The translations under genes were made by a program, and so were the position numbers. A model generated the notes under the pieces. The model was not told the DNA's origin. It made no database searches and was given only the letters and a program-made list of their open reading frames with translations. Source: Escarpia spicata (lineage: Eukaryota > Annelida > Polychaeta > Sabellida > Siboglinidae). Taken from it: DNA of 64,000 nucleotides. Positions 12,901 through 23,039 of this stretch are shown in pieces (position 1 is the first letter of the stretch; each line of letters opens with the position of its first letter). The stretch lies in contig OZ023206.1 of NCBI GenBank assembly GCA_963995525.1, positions 41,470,969-41,534,968 of the forward strand, read 5' to 3'.

Positions 12901-13716
12901 TAAGTTTACTTAATTATTATCATCTTACATTGGAATAATTAAAACAAACTGGTTACAGCCTTAATTGGCTCTGATGTCAACCTGGAATTGTACATCATTT
13001 TGTCGATTGTTTTACTGATTGTTGTATGTATGATTTATACAATTCCAAATAAAGCTACCTACCTACCTATCACTATATGTGCAAGTGGAGTCCTACTGTG
13101 CAAGTGGCTTGTGCATGTAGCTGCTTAAATTTGGACTAGTGTAAATAGGACAGTGCAATTGAAGGGTGTCTGACAGGAAAGTGATGCAGCATAGATTGAG
13201 GACCACATCGGAAATAAAACTTCATCATACAAGACGAAAATGAGGTTCTGTTCATTTTATTTAGATTCTAATTCACCTTACTAAATATGTGTCAATTGCA
13301 ATTCAACTTCTGCTTATTTGAAATCTTTCAATTCCAATTAAGGCTTGATTTCACTTGACTTAACATGCCTAGCCCAACTTGACCCCTCGCTGTCCTCCTG
13401 AATGTCACATCCCTCCATTTTGTCCTATTAAAACACATCGCTCTGCTGTTAACAGCAGGAGTTTAGTGTCATGTTTTATTTGGTTGTTCCACTTTTTCTG
13501 TTGTCTTCCTCATTTTTGTCCAATTAAGGAATTGAACAATTCCAATTCATATTTGAATTGACCCAATTCCTGCTATTGAAATATTATTTTTAAATATCAG
13601 TGTCCTCAGTTATAACTGTGAATGAATTTGTGTAAATATATAAGAGTAGGGCCTAAGTTAATTTGTATTTACAATCAGGATGGATTCTTTAAAATGACAA
13701 AATGCATGCATTACTT
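9961..13716. other. gene-free stretch with a hairpin and a possible LINE tail
   Basis: No gene is supportable over 3.7 kb. Notable parts are a 17-bp hairpin near 10.5 kb (listed separately), a short (GAAGT)n run near 12,358-12,392, and a segment ending AATTCCAAATAAAGCTACCTACCTACC near 13,041-13,070, split here from a longer run. That last segment looks like the 3' end of an unidentified retroelement with a short tail repeat. Confidence 0.4.
10460..10517. repeat. 17-bp hairpin (inverted repeat)
   Basis: The arms TCAAGTTATAAGACCAA (10460-10476) and TTGATCTTATAACTTGA (10501-10517) pair at 16 of 17 positions around a 24-bp AT-rich loop. It could be the tip of a small transposon or a cruciform. 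No further inverted similarity was seen outside the arms. Confidence 0.7.
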
Positions 13717-14185
13717 GTGTTCAACATGATTTTTTGAGAAAAACTAAATCTTGTGTTCAAACCGAGTTGTTGAAAATATCAAAGTCCTTGCTTTTAACTT
13801 GTTTTCAACCTGGGTGAATTTCTGAAAATTACAATGTCCTTGCTTTCAACCTGTGTTCAACTACCATGAATTCTTGAAAATGACTAAGTCTGCTTTAAAC
13901 TTGCATTCAACTGCAGTTGAACTTGAAGTCTAAGTCCTCGCTTTCAACTTGCGTTCAACTGCAGTTGAAGTCTAAGTCCTCGCTTTCAACTTGCGTTCAA
14001 CTGCTGTTGAAGTCTAAGTCCTTGCTTTCAACTTGCGTTCAACTGCTGTTCAAGTCTAAGTGCCCGCTTTCAACTTGCATTCAACTGCTGTTGATGTCTA
14101 AGTCCTTGCTTTCAACTTGCATTCAACTGCTGTTGAAGTCTAAGTGCCCGCTTTCAACTTGCATTCAACTGCTGAAGTTTCCGAC
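13717..14185. repeat. 42-bp tandem array (about 6 good copies plus degenerate leaders)
   Basis: Regular 42-bp units run from about 13,917 to 14,180. Each has CTTTCAACTTGCGTTCAACTGC then TGTTGAAGTCTAAGTC. Earlier degenerate units start near 13,717. The core TTCAACTGCTGTTGAA is palindromic and resembles the core of the 36-bp array 8 kb upstream. One frame reads as a 14-residue repeat, which I do not count as a gene. Confidence 0.9.
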
Positions 14186-15793
14186 ATGGGAAGTCATTGA
14201 AATTTGACTGAAAAGGGGTCCTTCACTAAAACGACTATAACGTTTTTTCCCAGGGAGGATTGAAGAGTAGTTTTCACAATGTTAAAGATAAAAAAAAGCA
14301 CTTTGATTTATACAATGTATGCTTAGGTAACAATTTTGTTCCCGGTAGCCCATTATTTGGACATAGAACGACCATACTATTTAAACACTTTCTGTCAGTT
14401 GAAACTTAAATATTTTGCCCTTTGGTTGCTTACGATGGTGTCAAGTTGTGACACTTACTCTATTTATAGTGTCTTTAACCCATTTAAAGATCGTTAGCTT
14501 TATCAAAACTGAGAAGTTCAGAAGTCAGAATCAATTTATTTGACCTATAAATACGATACATATACAACGAATAACGCAATATTCTCAGCTCTGGCAAGGC
14601 AACATGTAAGACTCCCCTCCACCTGTTTGTATCCATCTAAAATTGTGTATATGTAATTATATGTGTGTACAGTTTAACACAGTTTACATAATGTATCAGT
14701 TTAAACTGTAGAGTTTGTTTCTAGATGAGCTGAGCATGTGGGAATGCCTGTTGGTGCTGGAATCAGACTTTAGTTGACCTACCGGTAGTCTTTACAACCT
14801 GACCCAGGGTAGGGTAGGTAGATAACTAGGGGGTGTTGTGTGGCACATTTGCATATTTCCCCTAGTTTACATTATTGCTGGTGTTGGGTCCAGTATTGTC
14901 GTGAGAGAAATTGTCTGCATCAGAAATGATCACAGTTCCATAGAAAGAACACTGGTATACAAGACGTTACCCCATAATGAAGAAGTTATATGGGGTAAAT
15001 ACTGTTAATACTAAGAAACCATGTGTGTAGAAACTAGATAATTTTGTCACACAATATATCATTGGAATTGGTAGAGTAAGTAGAACCTGCCCATGTAAGT
15101 TTTTTAGGCTAAATTGTTTTTGTCTTTTTTGAGATGTGTTGTATATTATTTTAGCAGAGATATGTGCAATACTGAAACTATAAACCTCATCTGAATCATT
15201 ACATCGTTGTGGATGATGAGGTTACCTGTGTTTTGCCTCATGAGGAAAGGAAAGACATTCATACTTCTCTCTTCTTGTGTCCTACAGGCAACACAGGTAA
15301 AGTCGACGAGACATTGGTTGTATATTTTCCTGAGTACTAATCCCGTGGATATTTCACAGCCTCAGCTTGATAACATTCCAGCCACATCACTGCAGTCTTA
15401 TTTGTACTGTCTTCAATGTTTATACAATGCATCTGTCTGAGTAAAGTTGGTTTGCTTTTTCTGTCAGCAGATTGTTCACTATCGTCAATAAGTTCCATTA
15501 GGATTTTGTTAATATATCCATTTTACTTTTTTTATAACCAGTGAAGGCAGCAAGACTTCAGTGTTGTAGTAGTACAAAGCTGTGTTTGCAAATACATACA
15601 TAATGGATGTAATAATGTTTTGAAAATGTTACCTTCTGCAGTGTTCTATAAAGTGGCATCTTTAATTAAAAGAATCAAACAGTTTGCTCACTCAGTGCAC
15701 ATACTAAATGTGAGAAATGTTTAAAAAGCAACTTTCTACTCTGCTTTTCATGCTCTGCTGTAGCAGAATCCAGTTCTTATCGTGCAAGTTAAC
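14186..15793. other. gene-free stretch
   Basis: No supportable gene. A segment near 15,350-15,440 reads openly after a pyrimidine-AG, but its resemblance to any family is too weak to use. The rest is AT-rich non-coding DNA. Confidence 0.35.
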
Positions 15794-16003
15794 ATGTCCA
15801 CATTCTTGCTGCTGTGCTTTGTACTTGCATTCTTGGAAATGACGAATACTGACATACATCCCATTGCTGTGACAAATTACCCTGCACACGGAGAGACATT
15901 TTGTGTTCATAAACAGTTCCTAGGGAAAGAACATTCCTACATTAGCCACATTTCATATGCATCAATTGAAATGTCAGTAGTTACAATAGCCCGGATCAGC
16001 TAA
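15794..16003 (+). CDS. hypothetical small secreted peptide
   Basis: An ATG at 15794 opens a 69-residue frame that begins with a strongly hydrophobic stretch (MSTFLLLCFVLAFLE). This looks like a signal peptide, and it is followed by a short polar body with a single Cys after the signal. I do not recognise it. There is no TATA or clear intron structure, and the base composition is like its surroundings, so a chance open frame is quite possible. The start was chosen because the upstream in-frame codons lack an ATG and the hydrophobic run begins right after it. Confidence 0.2.
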   Translation: MSTFLLLCFVLAFLEMTNTDIHPIAVTNYPAHGETFCVHKQFLGKEHSYISHISYASIEMSVVTIARIS

Positions 16004-16329
16004 TGTTTTAGTGTCCAAGTAATATGAGACTTGTTGTATATGGGGAAGTAGAGGAGAAGAATGTAGGGAAAATGTATGCGATTTCTCAGCATCCAGAATT
16101 TCTCCTTGAATCTTTTAGCATCAAGCCATATAAATCGGTTAATCATACGTGAATAACAGCTGGTGATGATTAGTTGTAATGTTTATAAATGTTGTAATCT
16201 ATTTTATCTTACACTGTGGACATGAAATAAGTTTTTTCTCTCTTTGAGATGATTAGAATAAATCCTTGTTGAAATGCCAGCTTTGCTCTAAATAAAATCT
16301 ATCCATATTTTTGTATTTGTCCACCCACG

Positions 16330-18090
16330 TGATTGATTACCCTTATTCCTGGTGTACTGCTGGAGTCAACAACATTGTTTCTAGGCAGCTTCACATTTGA
16401 TGAAGTTAGGAAAATAATTATGTCCTCCCCAAATAAATCTTGTGCACTTAATCCATTTCCAACAATACTGCTAAAAGCAAGTCTTGATACACTAATTGGA
16501 CCTATAACAAAATATTATAAATGCACCACTTTGCTCTGGCTGTTTTCCTGATGATTTTAAATACGCCCATGTCACACCACTTCTTAAGAAGTCATCTCTG
16601 CCTAAACAAGACCTAAACAGTTATAGACCTATTTCTAAGCTCAGCTTAATTTCCAAAATACTAGAAAAGGTTGTAGCAAGTTGTCTAAAGTCTCACATTA
16701 GCACAAATGTCTTAACTAATGTGTCACAATCAGCATATAGGCTGTTTCATTCAACAGAGACTGCCCTCTTAAAGGTTCATAATGACATTAACTTGAACAT
16801 TAATAATGGTAAAGTGACTGCACTTACCTTACTAGATATCTCTGCCGCGTTTGACACGATTGATCACAGCATTCTCATTGAACGCCTATTAAAGTGGTAC
16901 GGCATATCTGGCACAGCTCTAAGCTGGTTTTCTTCGTATCTAACTGATAGATATCAAACTATAAAGATTGGGAACTGCTTTTCAGTTGCACTGCCGGCTT
17001 TATTTGGTGTTCCCCAGGGTTCTGTTCTTGGGCCTTTGCTTTTTACTCTACACCACGCCACTAAGCTCTGTTATACAAAGACATAACTTAGATCATCATC
17101 TTTATGCTGATGATACTTAGATCTACATTTCATTGGTTACCCCGGATACAAATCGCTCCCTTAACCAACTTAGTGATTGCCTTCAAGATATCTTCCACTG
17201 GATGACTGAAAGCAAGTTGAAATTAAATGCAAATAAAACTGAATGGATCATTATTGGTACTCCAATGCAGCGTAGTAAAATGGATGGTTTTTTCCCTACA
17301 CGTATTTTGAATCGGTATATCACGCCAGCAACCTCGGTGCGGAATCTAGGAGTGATAGTAACTTCAATTTCCGACAACACATATCTCAAACATGTCGCTG
17401 CTGTTTTTATCATATTCGTGATCTTCGCCGTATTCGCCGGTATATGTCATTTTCTGTTGCTAAGACTATTGCAACAGCGCTTGTTAGCAGCAAACTTGAC
17501 TATTTCAATTCCCTCCTTTATAATATCGCTAGCAAGGATATCACAAAACTTCAGCGTGTCCAAAATTGTCTAGCAAGAGTAGTTACAAGATCTCCTCGTT
17601 TTTCTCGCTCTGTACCACTTTTGAAGTTTTTGCATTGGCTTCCTGTACGATATCGTATAATATTTAAGATCTGTGCCATTACATACCAGGCACTGTCCAA
17701 TAAACAACCATCTTATTTGCATTTATTGCTTACTCCTGTAAGAAAACCTATCCAGCTTCGATCATCTAGTTCTGACCTACTTTTTGTTCCTAGAGTCAAC
17801 ACTAACATTGGAACTAGGGCTTTTTCTGTTGCTGCACCAACTCTTTGGAATATGCTCCCTTTTAGTATTAGATCAGTTGAAAATATTACAAAATTCCGTC
17901 GTCATTTAAAAACGTATCTTTACAACCGTGCTTATCCACCGTAGCTCCCTAGCGCCTTGACCAATTCATTGACAACTGGAAAACGACTTATGGATTTTTA
18001 GATTGACCAACCCTTTTGTTTTGATGCGCCTCTGAGCTTGGCTTCCAAGGATTTAGGCGCAATAGAAGTTATCTTATTATTATTATTATA
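16330..18090 (+). mobile_element. L2-like non-LTR retrotransposon, 5'-truncated and decayed
   Basis: The reverse transcriptase is spread over several frames. Blocks visible in order are SYRPISKLSLISKILEKVV, AYRLFHSTETALLKVHNDI, LLDISAAFDTIDHSIL, GVPQGSVLGPLLFTL, LYADDT, then WMTESKLKLNANKTE and the long C-terminal tail ending LKTYLYNRAYPP at 17,942. The C-terminus is followed by a short 3' UTR with GCGCCTCTGAGCTTGG and a (TTA)n tail at about 18,073-18,090, as in L2 elements. A missing base near 17,052 shifts frame just after the GPLLFTL block. TAG at 17,118 follows the YADDT box. Further frame changes occur near 16,540 and 17,440. Start 16,330 is where coding similarity begins. Confidence 0.85.
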
Positions 18091-18689
18091 TGCGTCTTCT
18101 ACCTATTTGTGTGTTTATTTGTGTCGCACGGGAATGGTTTTATGTTTGGTGAAGGGGTCGTGCCAAAAATGCAGTACAAATTTATCAATAAGTGTTTGCC
18201 AGCAGATATACTTTCTTTGACCAGTATACATATCACTCAACATGTGAGTATGTAAAAGTATAATTATATAAAATTACATATATACCACTTTGAGATATGG
18301 AGATCAGTATTAAGTGCCATATACAAAGGGAATAGCAGCAACACCTATGCGATCAGTGCCAAGCTACATGCATGCCAGTAAACTGCATACCCAGGGGTAC
18401 TGGTAAGTTGTTATCTATGCATTTGTCTGTTTCAATTATAAACTACACTGCTGTCTGACTGGTGGTTGTAAACTATACAACTATTTGAATGTTATATGTA
18501 CTTTGTGCAAATATTAAGTTTTCAGTTGTAAACAGATAATAATATTTGTTTTTTTTCCATTGTAAACCATACGGCTACTGTAAGCGATAAATATCTGAGT
18601 TTTAAGTGTAAATTACACAGCTGTTTCAGTTTCAGGAATGGAACAGTTCACCTAGTCTACTGAAGTTTATCAAAGTGTCATGATTTACA
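18091..18689. other. gene-free spacer
   Basis: AT-rich sequence between the L2-like tail and the first helicase-like exon. It has loose repeats of a TATAAACTACAC-type word near 18,440-18,620 (about 60-70 bp apart), too degenerate to call an array. Confidence 0.35.
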
Positions 18690-18811
18690 TGAATGTTGTT
18701 GATGCGGACTGAGTGATCATGTGACTGTTGCCAGGGTTGGGAGACAGCAAAGGACCGGGGACAGCGGGACAGTACTGCTGGGAACACGTCCTGTCTGCCA
18801 GCACTCTCAGG
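18690..18811 (+). pseudogene. DHX36-like exon segment 1
   Basis: Three short homologous stretches lie in three different frames: SDHVTVA from 18,712, GWETAKDRGQRD from 18,735 and YCWEHVLSASTLR from 18,773. Two indels therefore sit within about 60 bp. The donor AGG|GTAAGT at 18,812 leaves phase 0, which fits the next segment. The acceptor is unclear, so the left edge is approximate. Confidence 0.65.
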
Positions 18812-19160
18812 GTAAGTTTCCAGCATCAGTGTAGCTCAGACGATGTGTTGATCTCTTGAAATCTACAAGTTATCTGTTGTCTTGAATGTGGGAACCACAC
18901 AGTTGTGCCAAACATCAAAGAACTTTGTGATTAGCCTGTCTGGCCTTCACAACAGAGGTTGTTTAGTATCTGAATGTTACCTTTGCACTTTTTACAATTT
19001 GCGGGTGCAACATTGAAATTGCAAATACTGTTTCAGACTTATTAAAAACAATGTCACAGACAGTATACTGTTAACACATTTATTCTGGTATTAATCTTCA
19101 GTATTACTTTAGAATAAATAATGTACTGCTTTCCTTTTGAAGACAATGTCTGCTGTGAAT

Positions 19161-19436
19161 GTGGGGCATAGTGGTCGACTGGTAAGGTAGGGTGCCGGAC
19201 TGTCAGTCAGAGGAACCGGGCTACAAATCCTGGTGCCAATTGGTCGGTGGGTCCGGACTGGTATTGGCCGTCGAGTCGAAACTTGTTCAATTTTGTTCAC
19301 CCTATGCTGCCTGTGTTGGTCCCTTCTAGCTGGTGTCTATGCCAGGGGAAGTAAAAGATCCCACTCTGGGAAATTGATAAAACCTGTTGTGTACTCACCG
19401 AGCTGGGATCCCATTATCTAAACTCCCAATGCCAGA
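19161..19436 (+). mobile_element. tRNA-derived SINE-like element
   Basis: The first ~70 bp look like a decayed tRNA gene, with an A-box-like TAGTGGTCGACTGG at 19,169-19,182 and a B-box-like GGGCTACAAATCC at 19,218-19,230. A body of about 200 bp follows, with CAGGGGAAGTAAAAGATCCC near 19,343. This is the usual SINE layout of a Pol III head plus an unrelated body. It lies in the intron between helicase-like segments 1 and 2. No tail repeat or target duplication was identified, so the edges are approximate. Confidence 0.45.
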
Positions 19437-19517
19437 ATAATCAACCAAATGATTGTGGGCAATTATTGGAAGAACATTGTCTGATGTCAGTTGTGTATCT
19501 CCCTGTGTTGTGTTTAG

Positions 19518-19617
19518 ATGCTACAGGACATGAGACGTCAGTTTGCCCAGTTCCTGCATGAGATGGGTTTCATCAAGTCAGATACCTCGAAAGCAGCTGA
19601 TGCCAACCGCAACTCAG
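19518..19617 (+). pseudogene. DHX36-like exon segment 2
   Basis: Bounded by TTTAG| and |GTACAG, it encodes MLQDMRRQFAQFLHEMGF followed by a Ser/Lys/Asn-rich linker. This matches the DHX36 stretch just before the CAGLYP motif. The segment is intact: 33 codons plus one base (phase 1), and the next segment supplies the two remaining bases to restore Asp. Confidence 0.7.
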
Positions 19618-20039
19618 GTACAGAGGCTGGGCGCAGCTGAGCATGCTGGCAGAGATGAGGCAGAAATACCTCAAAGACAATTATAACAATAACTGGTCAA
19701 AACTTGTACAGCCCCAAATCTACAATAACATGCTCTTGGTTGCTTTACATAGAATTGTTTAAAACTGATTTAAACAGTAAATCTAAAAAAGTAGACAATT
19801 AAACGACAATAACTGAACCGTCATATGCCCAAAGAAGTGATTTCTGTGTTGGTCTGATGCCTGTCTTTGAATGTGGTGTGTAACTTATCTTTATGCTGTG
19901 TTTATTCAATAATTGGTTAATTATTGTACAAAGAAATAAATTATATACAAATTGTGTTTTGTTGTTGTTTAGACTGTGATAGACGTTTTGCTAATGTTAC
20001 CATTATGTGTTATTCCAGATATCTGCATTATGTGCGACA

Positions 20040-21655
20040 TGTGTACTGTACTCTACAGAAATATGTTGTATGTACTATGCTGTACATACATGTTTTGTAT
20101 GTGTACTGTGCTGTACAGACATCTGTTGTATGTACTGTGCTGTACAGACATGTGTTGTATGTGCTCTATGTGCTGCACGTATGTGTTGTATGTGCTCTGT
20201 GCTATACATACATGTATTTATATGTACTGTGCTGTACATACATATGTTGTACTGTGCTGTACATATGTGTTTATATGTACTGTACTGTACATACATCTGT
20301 TGTATACACTGTGCTGTACATACATACATTGTATGTACTGTGCTGTACAGACATATGTTGTATATCAACTGCTCTGTACAAACATGTGTTGTATGTGTAC
20401 TGTGGTGTATGTGTCTTGTGTGTACTGTGCTGTACAAACATGTGTTGTATGTGTACTGTGCTGTACATACATGTTTTGTGTGTGCACTGTGCTGTACAGA
20501 CATGTGTTGTGTGTATTATGCTGTACAGACATGTGTTGTGTGTACTGTGCTGTACATACATGTGTTGTGTGTACTGTGCTGTACATACATGTGTTGTGTG
20601 TACTGTGCTGTACAGACATATGTTGTGTGTACTGTGTTATACAGACGTGTGTTGTGTGTACTGTGCTGTACAGACATGTGTTGTGTGTGTACTGTGCTGT
20701 ACAGACATGTGTTGTGTGTGTACTGTGCTATACAGACATGTGTTGTATGTGAACTGTGCTGTACAGACATGTGTTGTGTGTGATCTGTGCTGTACAGACA
20801 TGTGTTGTATGTTAAATGTGCTGTACAGACATGTGTTGTGTGTACTATGCTGTACAGACATGTGTTGTGTGTACTGTGCTGTACAGACATGTGTTGTATG
20901 TGAACTGTGCTGTACAGACATGTGTTGTGTGTGTACTGTGCTGTACAGACATGTGTTGTGTGTACTGTGCTGTACAGATATGTGTTGTATGTGAACTTTG
21001 CTGTACAGACATGTGTGTGTACTGTGCTGTACAGACATGTGTGGTGTGTGTACTGTGCTGTACAGACATGTGTTGTATGTGAACTGTGCTGTACAGACAT
21101 GTGTTGTATGTGAACTGTGCTGAACAGACATGTGTTGTATGTGAACTGTGCTGTACAGACATGTGTTGTGTGTGTACTGTGCTGTACAGACATGTGTGGT
21201 GTGTGTACTGTGCTGTACAGACATGTGTTGTATGTGAACTGTGCTGTACAGACATGTGTTGTATGTGAACTGTGCTGAACAGACATATGTTGTGTGTGTA
21301 CTGTGCTGTACAGACATGTGTTGTGTGTGTACTGTGCTGTACAGACATGTGTTGTATGTGAACTGTGCTGTACAGACATGTGTTGTATGTGAACTGTGCT
21401 GTACAGACATGTGTTGTGTGTGTACTGTGCTGTACAGACATGTTGTGTGTGTACTGTGCTGTACATACATGTGTTGTATGTGAACTGTGCTGTACAGACA
21501 TGTGTTGTGTGTGTACTGTGCTGTACAGACATGTGTTGTGTGTGAAATGTGCTGTACAGACATGTGTTGTGTGTGTACTGTGCTGTACAGACATGTGTTG
21601 TGTGTGTACTGTGCTGTACAGACATGTGTTGTGTGTGAACTGTGCTGAACAGATG
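20040..21655. repeat. 29/31-bp tandem array (about 55 copies) in a helicase intron
   Basis: The unit is close to TGTACTGTGCTGTACAGACA plus TGTGTTGTG. Unit length alternates between 29 and 31 bp depending on the TGTG run. Nearly every copy holds CTGTACAG, a perfect 8-bp palindrome. The left ~400 bp is more degenerate (TACATACA variants) and the right part more uniform. All frames on both strands stay open over long stretches, giving Cys/Val-rich or Thr/His-rich artefact peptides. The array fills most of the intron between helicase segments 2 and 3. Confidence 0.95.
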
Positions 21656-21671
21656 TGTTTATTTGTGACAG

Positions 21672-21739
21672 ACAACAAACAGCTGGTGAAGGCAATCATC
21701 TGTGCTGGACCCTAATCTAATGTGGCAAACATTTACAAG
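21672..21739 (+). pseudogene. DHX36-like exon segment 3 with an in-frame TAA
   Basis: After GTGACAG| the reading NKQLVKAIICAGP, stop, SNVANIYK matches the strongly conserved N-x-x-L-V-K-A-x-x-C-A-G-L-Y-P-N-V motif of DHX36-type helicases. The conserved Tyr codon reads TAA and the neighbouring Leu and Pro codons are changed as well. The likely donor is AAG|GTGAAG at 21,740. The array of GTAAGT words begins immediately after it. Confidence 0.7.
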
Positions 21740-21744
21740 GTGAA

Positions 21745-22075
21745 GAAGTCTGTGAGAGAGGAAGTCTGTGAGAGGGTAAGCTGTGGGAGGGTAAGTCTGT
21801 GAGAGGGTGAGTCTGTGAGAAGGTAAGTCTGCGAGAGAGTATGTGAGAGAGTAAATCTGAGAGAGGGTAAGTCTGTGAGAGGGTGAGTCTGTGAGAAGGT
21901 AAGTCTGAGAGACAATATGTGAGAGAGTAAGTTTGAGAGAGGGTAAGTGTGAAAGAGAGTAAGTCTGAGAGACAATATGTGAGAGGGTAAGACTGTGAGA
22001 GGGTAAGTATATGAGAGGGTAAATGTATGAGACGGTAAGTCTGTGAGAGGGTAAGTCTGTCTGTGCCAGAATGTG
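21745..22075. repeat. 16-bp array made of GGTAAGTCTGTGAGAG units
   Basis: About 18-20 imperfect units of GGTAAGTCTGTGAGAG, some 18-22 bp or with GGTGAGT or AAATCTGAG variants, follow directly on helicase-like segment 3. Nearly every unit contains GGTAAGT or GGTGAGT, the consensus of a 5' splice site. The array may have arisen by expansion of the original exon-intron junction. Confidence 0.85.
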
Positions 22076-22139
22076 TTTGGAGGGAAGTTCCCTCATGTTG
22101 AGGGGGTGGAATTACAGGAGAGTAAATAATAAATGTAAG

Positions 22140-22400
22140 GAGACCAGTATCTACCGCAGGGCCGTTTCCAGGTGGCGTTATATGTGGATGGGATTGGTTC
22201 ACCTATGATGCAGTGTAGTCTGCTTTTATGCATTGCTTGTGACTGAACCATCGGAGGCATCACTGGGCAATGAGTACGGATGCAGGCTGCTGACCAGTGC
22301 ATTTTATGATCATATTTTTTCAGATATAATGGCACTACTTTGGAACTTGACAGCTGCTGCTGGTTAGCCTGGTGCCGTGTATCTAGTTGCATCTGTGGTT
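22140..22400 (-). mobile_element. short LINE (RTE-like) 3'-coding fragment
   Basis: At the DNA level this stretch resembles the fragment at 34.68-34.92 kb. Both have GCCGTTTCCAG, then a GTGGGTGGAATTGGT-type block, then a CATCGGAGGCATCACTGGG-type block that encodes, on the minus strand, part of the LRWFGH C-terminal region of RTE-type reverse transcriptases. No intact frame remains. Confidence 0.5.
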
Positions 22401-22414
22401 TCAGTGACTCGTTG

Positions 22415-22528
22415 CTGTCAACAAAGACAAAGAGGTGAATCTTGCTTCATCCACAGTCAGTCAACTGGAGCGCGATGCAGATCAACTCTCGCTGGCTCGT
22501 CTACCACCTCAAGATGATGACCTCCAAG
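22415..22528 (+). pseudogene. DHX36-like exon segment 4 with a frameshift
   Basis: The frame reading HPQSVNWSAMQINSRWLVYH then LKMMTSK ends at the donor AAG|GTGAGG. It matches the OB-fold HPxSVN...WLxYHxKxxTS stretch of DHX36. Just upstream, VNKDKEVNL fits the same alignment but in another frame, with about four extra bases (GCTT) between. An in-frame TGA also precedes HPQ. A cryptic acceptor (CCACAG| before SVN) could bypass the damage. Confidence 0.65.
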
Positions 22529-22879
22529 GTGAGGGTCAAGGTCATGTCATGGTCCACATGGTTGCCATATGACATTGTATGCTTGTTGGAAAGCAGTAAC
22601 ATTATGGAATTTTATATTCTTGTGTACGCGTCTTTCTATGTGTGTGATTGGAAGTAACAAATTTTGTGAATATGATCATCATCTTAAATGAGTTACTGAT
22701 TTGTTCTAACTATGATATGTATGTGCATGTATAGGGCCTATGTATGTGTGCATCTAGATAGATATTGAAAGTTAAAGAAGTACTGTTAAATGTTGGAATT
22801 ATTGCACCAAGTTGTTCAAGAATGTAACTCCAGTTCTATATCAAGTCAGTGTGAAGTGCACTGTGCTGTTTGTTTTTAG

Positions 22880-22945
22880 ATCTTCCTGTATGACACCACC
22901 ATGGTACCATCCTACCCCTTGCTCTTCTTTGGGGGCAACATCAGG
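22880..22945 (+). pseudogene. DHX36-like exon segment 5 (intact)
   Basis: Bounded by TTTTTAG| and AGG|GTAACC, this 66-bp segment encodes IFLYDTTMVPSYPLLFFGGNIR. It closely matches the YLYD-x-T...LLFFGGD strand of the DHX36 OB-fold. Both its ends are phase 0, consistent with segments 4 and 6. Confidence 0.7.
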
Positions 22946-23039
22946 GTAACCAGGTCAATTCTTGTCAAGTAAATTGGTCATTATATCACCATCTTTGTAG
23001 TTGTCAAATTTTGTCATGATTAGTCATTTAAATTATGCA

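Noticed and set aside
15207..15440. Possible upstream DHX36 exon (QLDNIPATSLQSYLYCLQ-like reading)
   Set aside because: Resemblance to the helicase sequence is too weak, and there is no supporting donor in phase.
19161..19235. Functional tRNA gene
   Set aside because: The A and B boxes are degenerate, and the tRNA-like head is fused to a ~200-bp body, so a SINE-like element is more likely.
20040..21699. Long open frames on both strands (up to ~370 codons) rich in Cys/Val or Thr/His
   Set aside because: They are produced by a 29/31-bp tandem repeat without stops, open in several frames at once, so no coding meaning.
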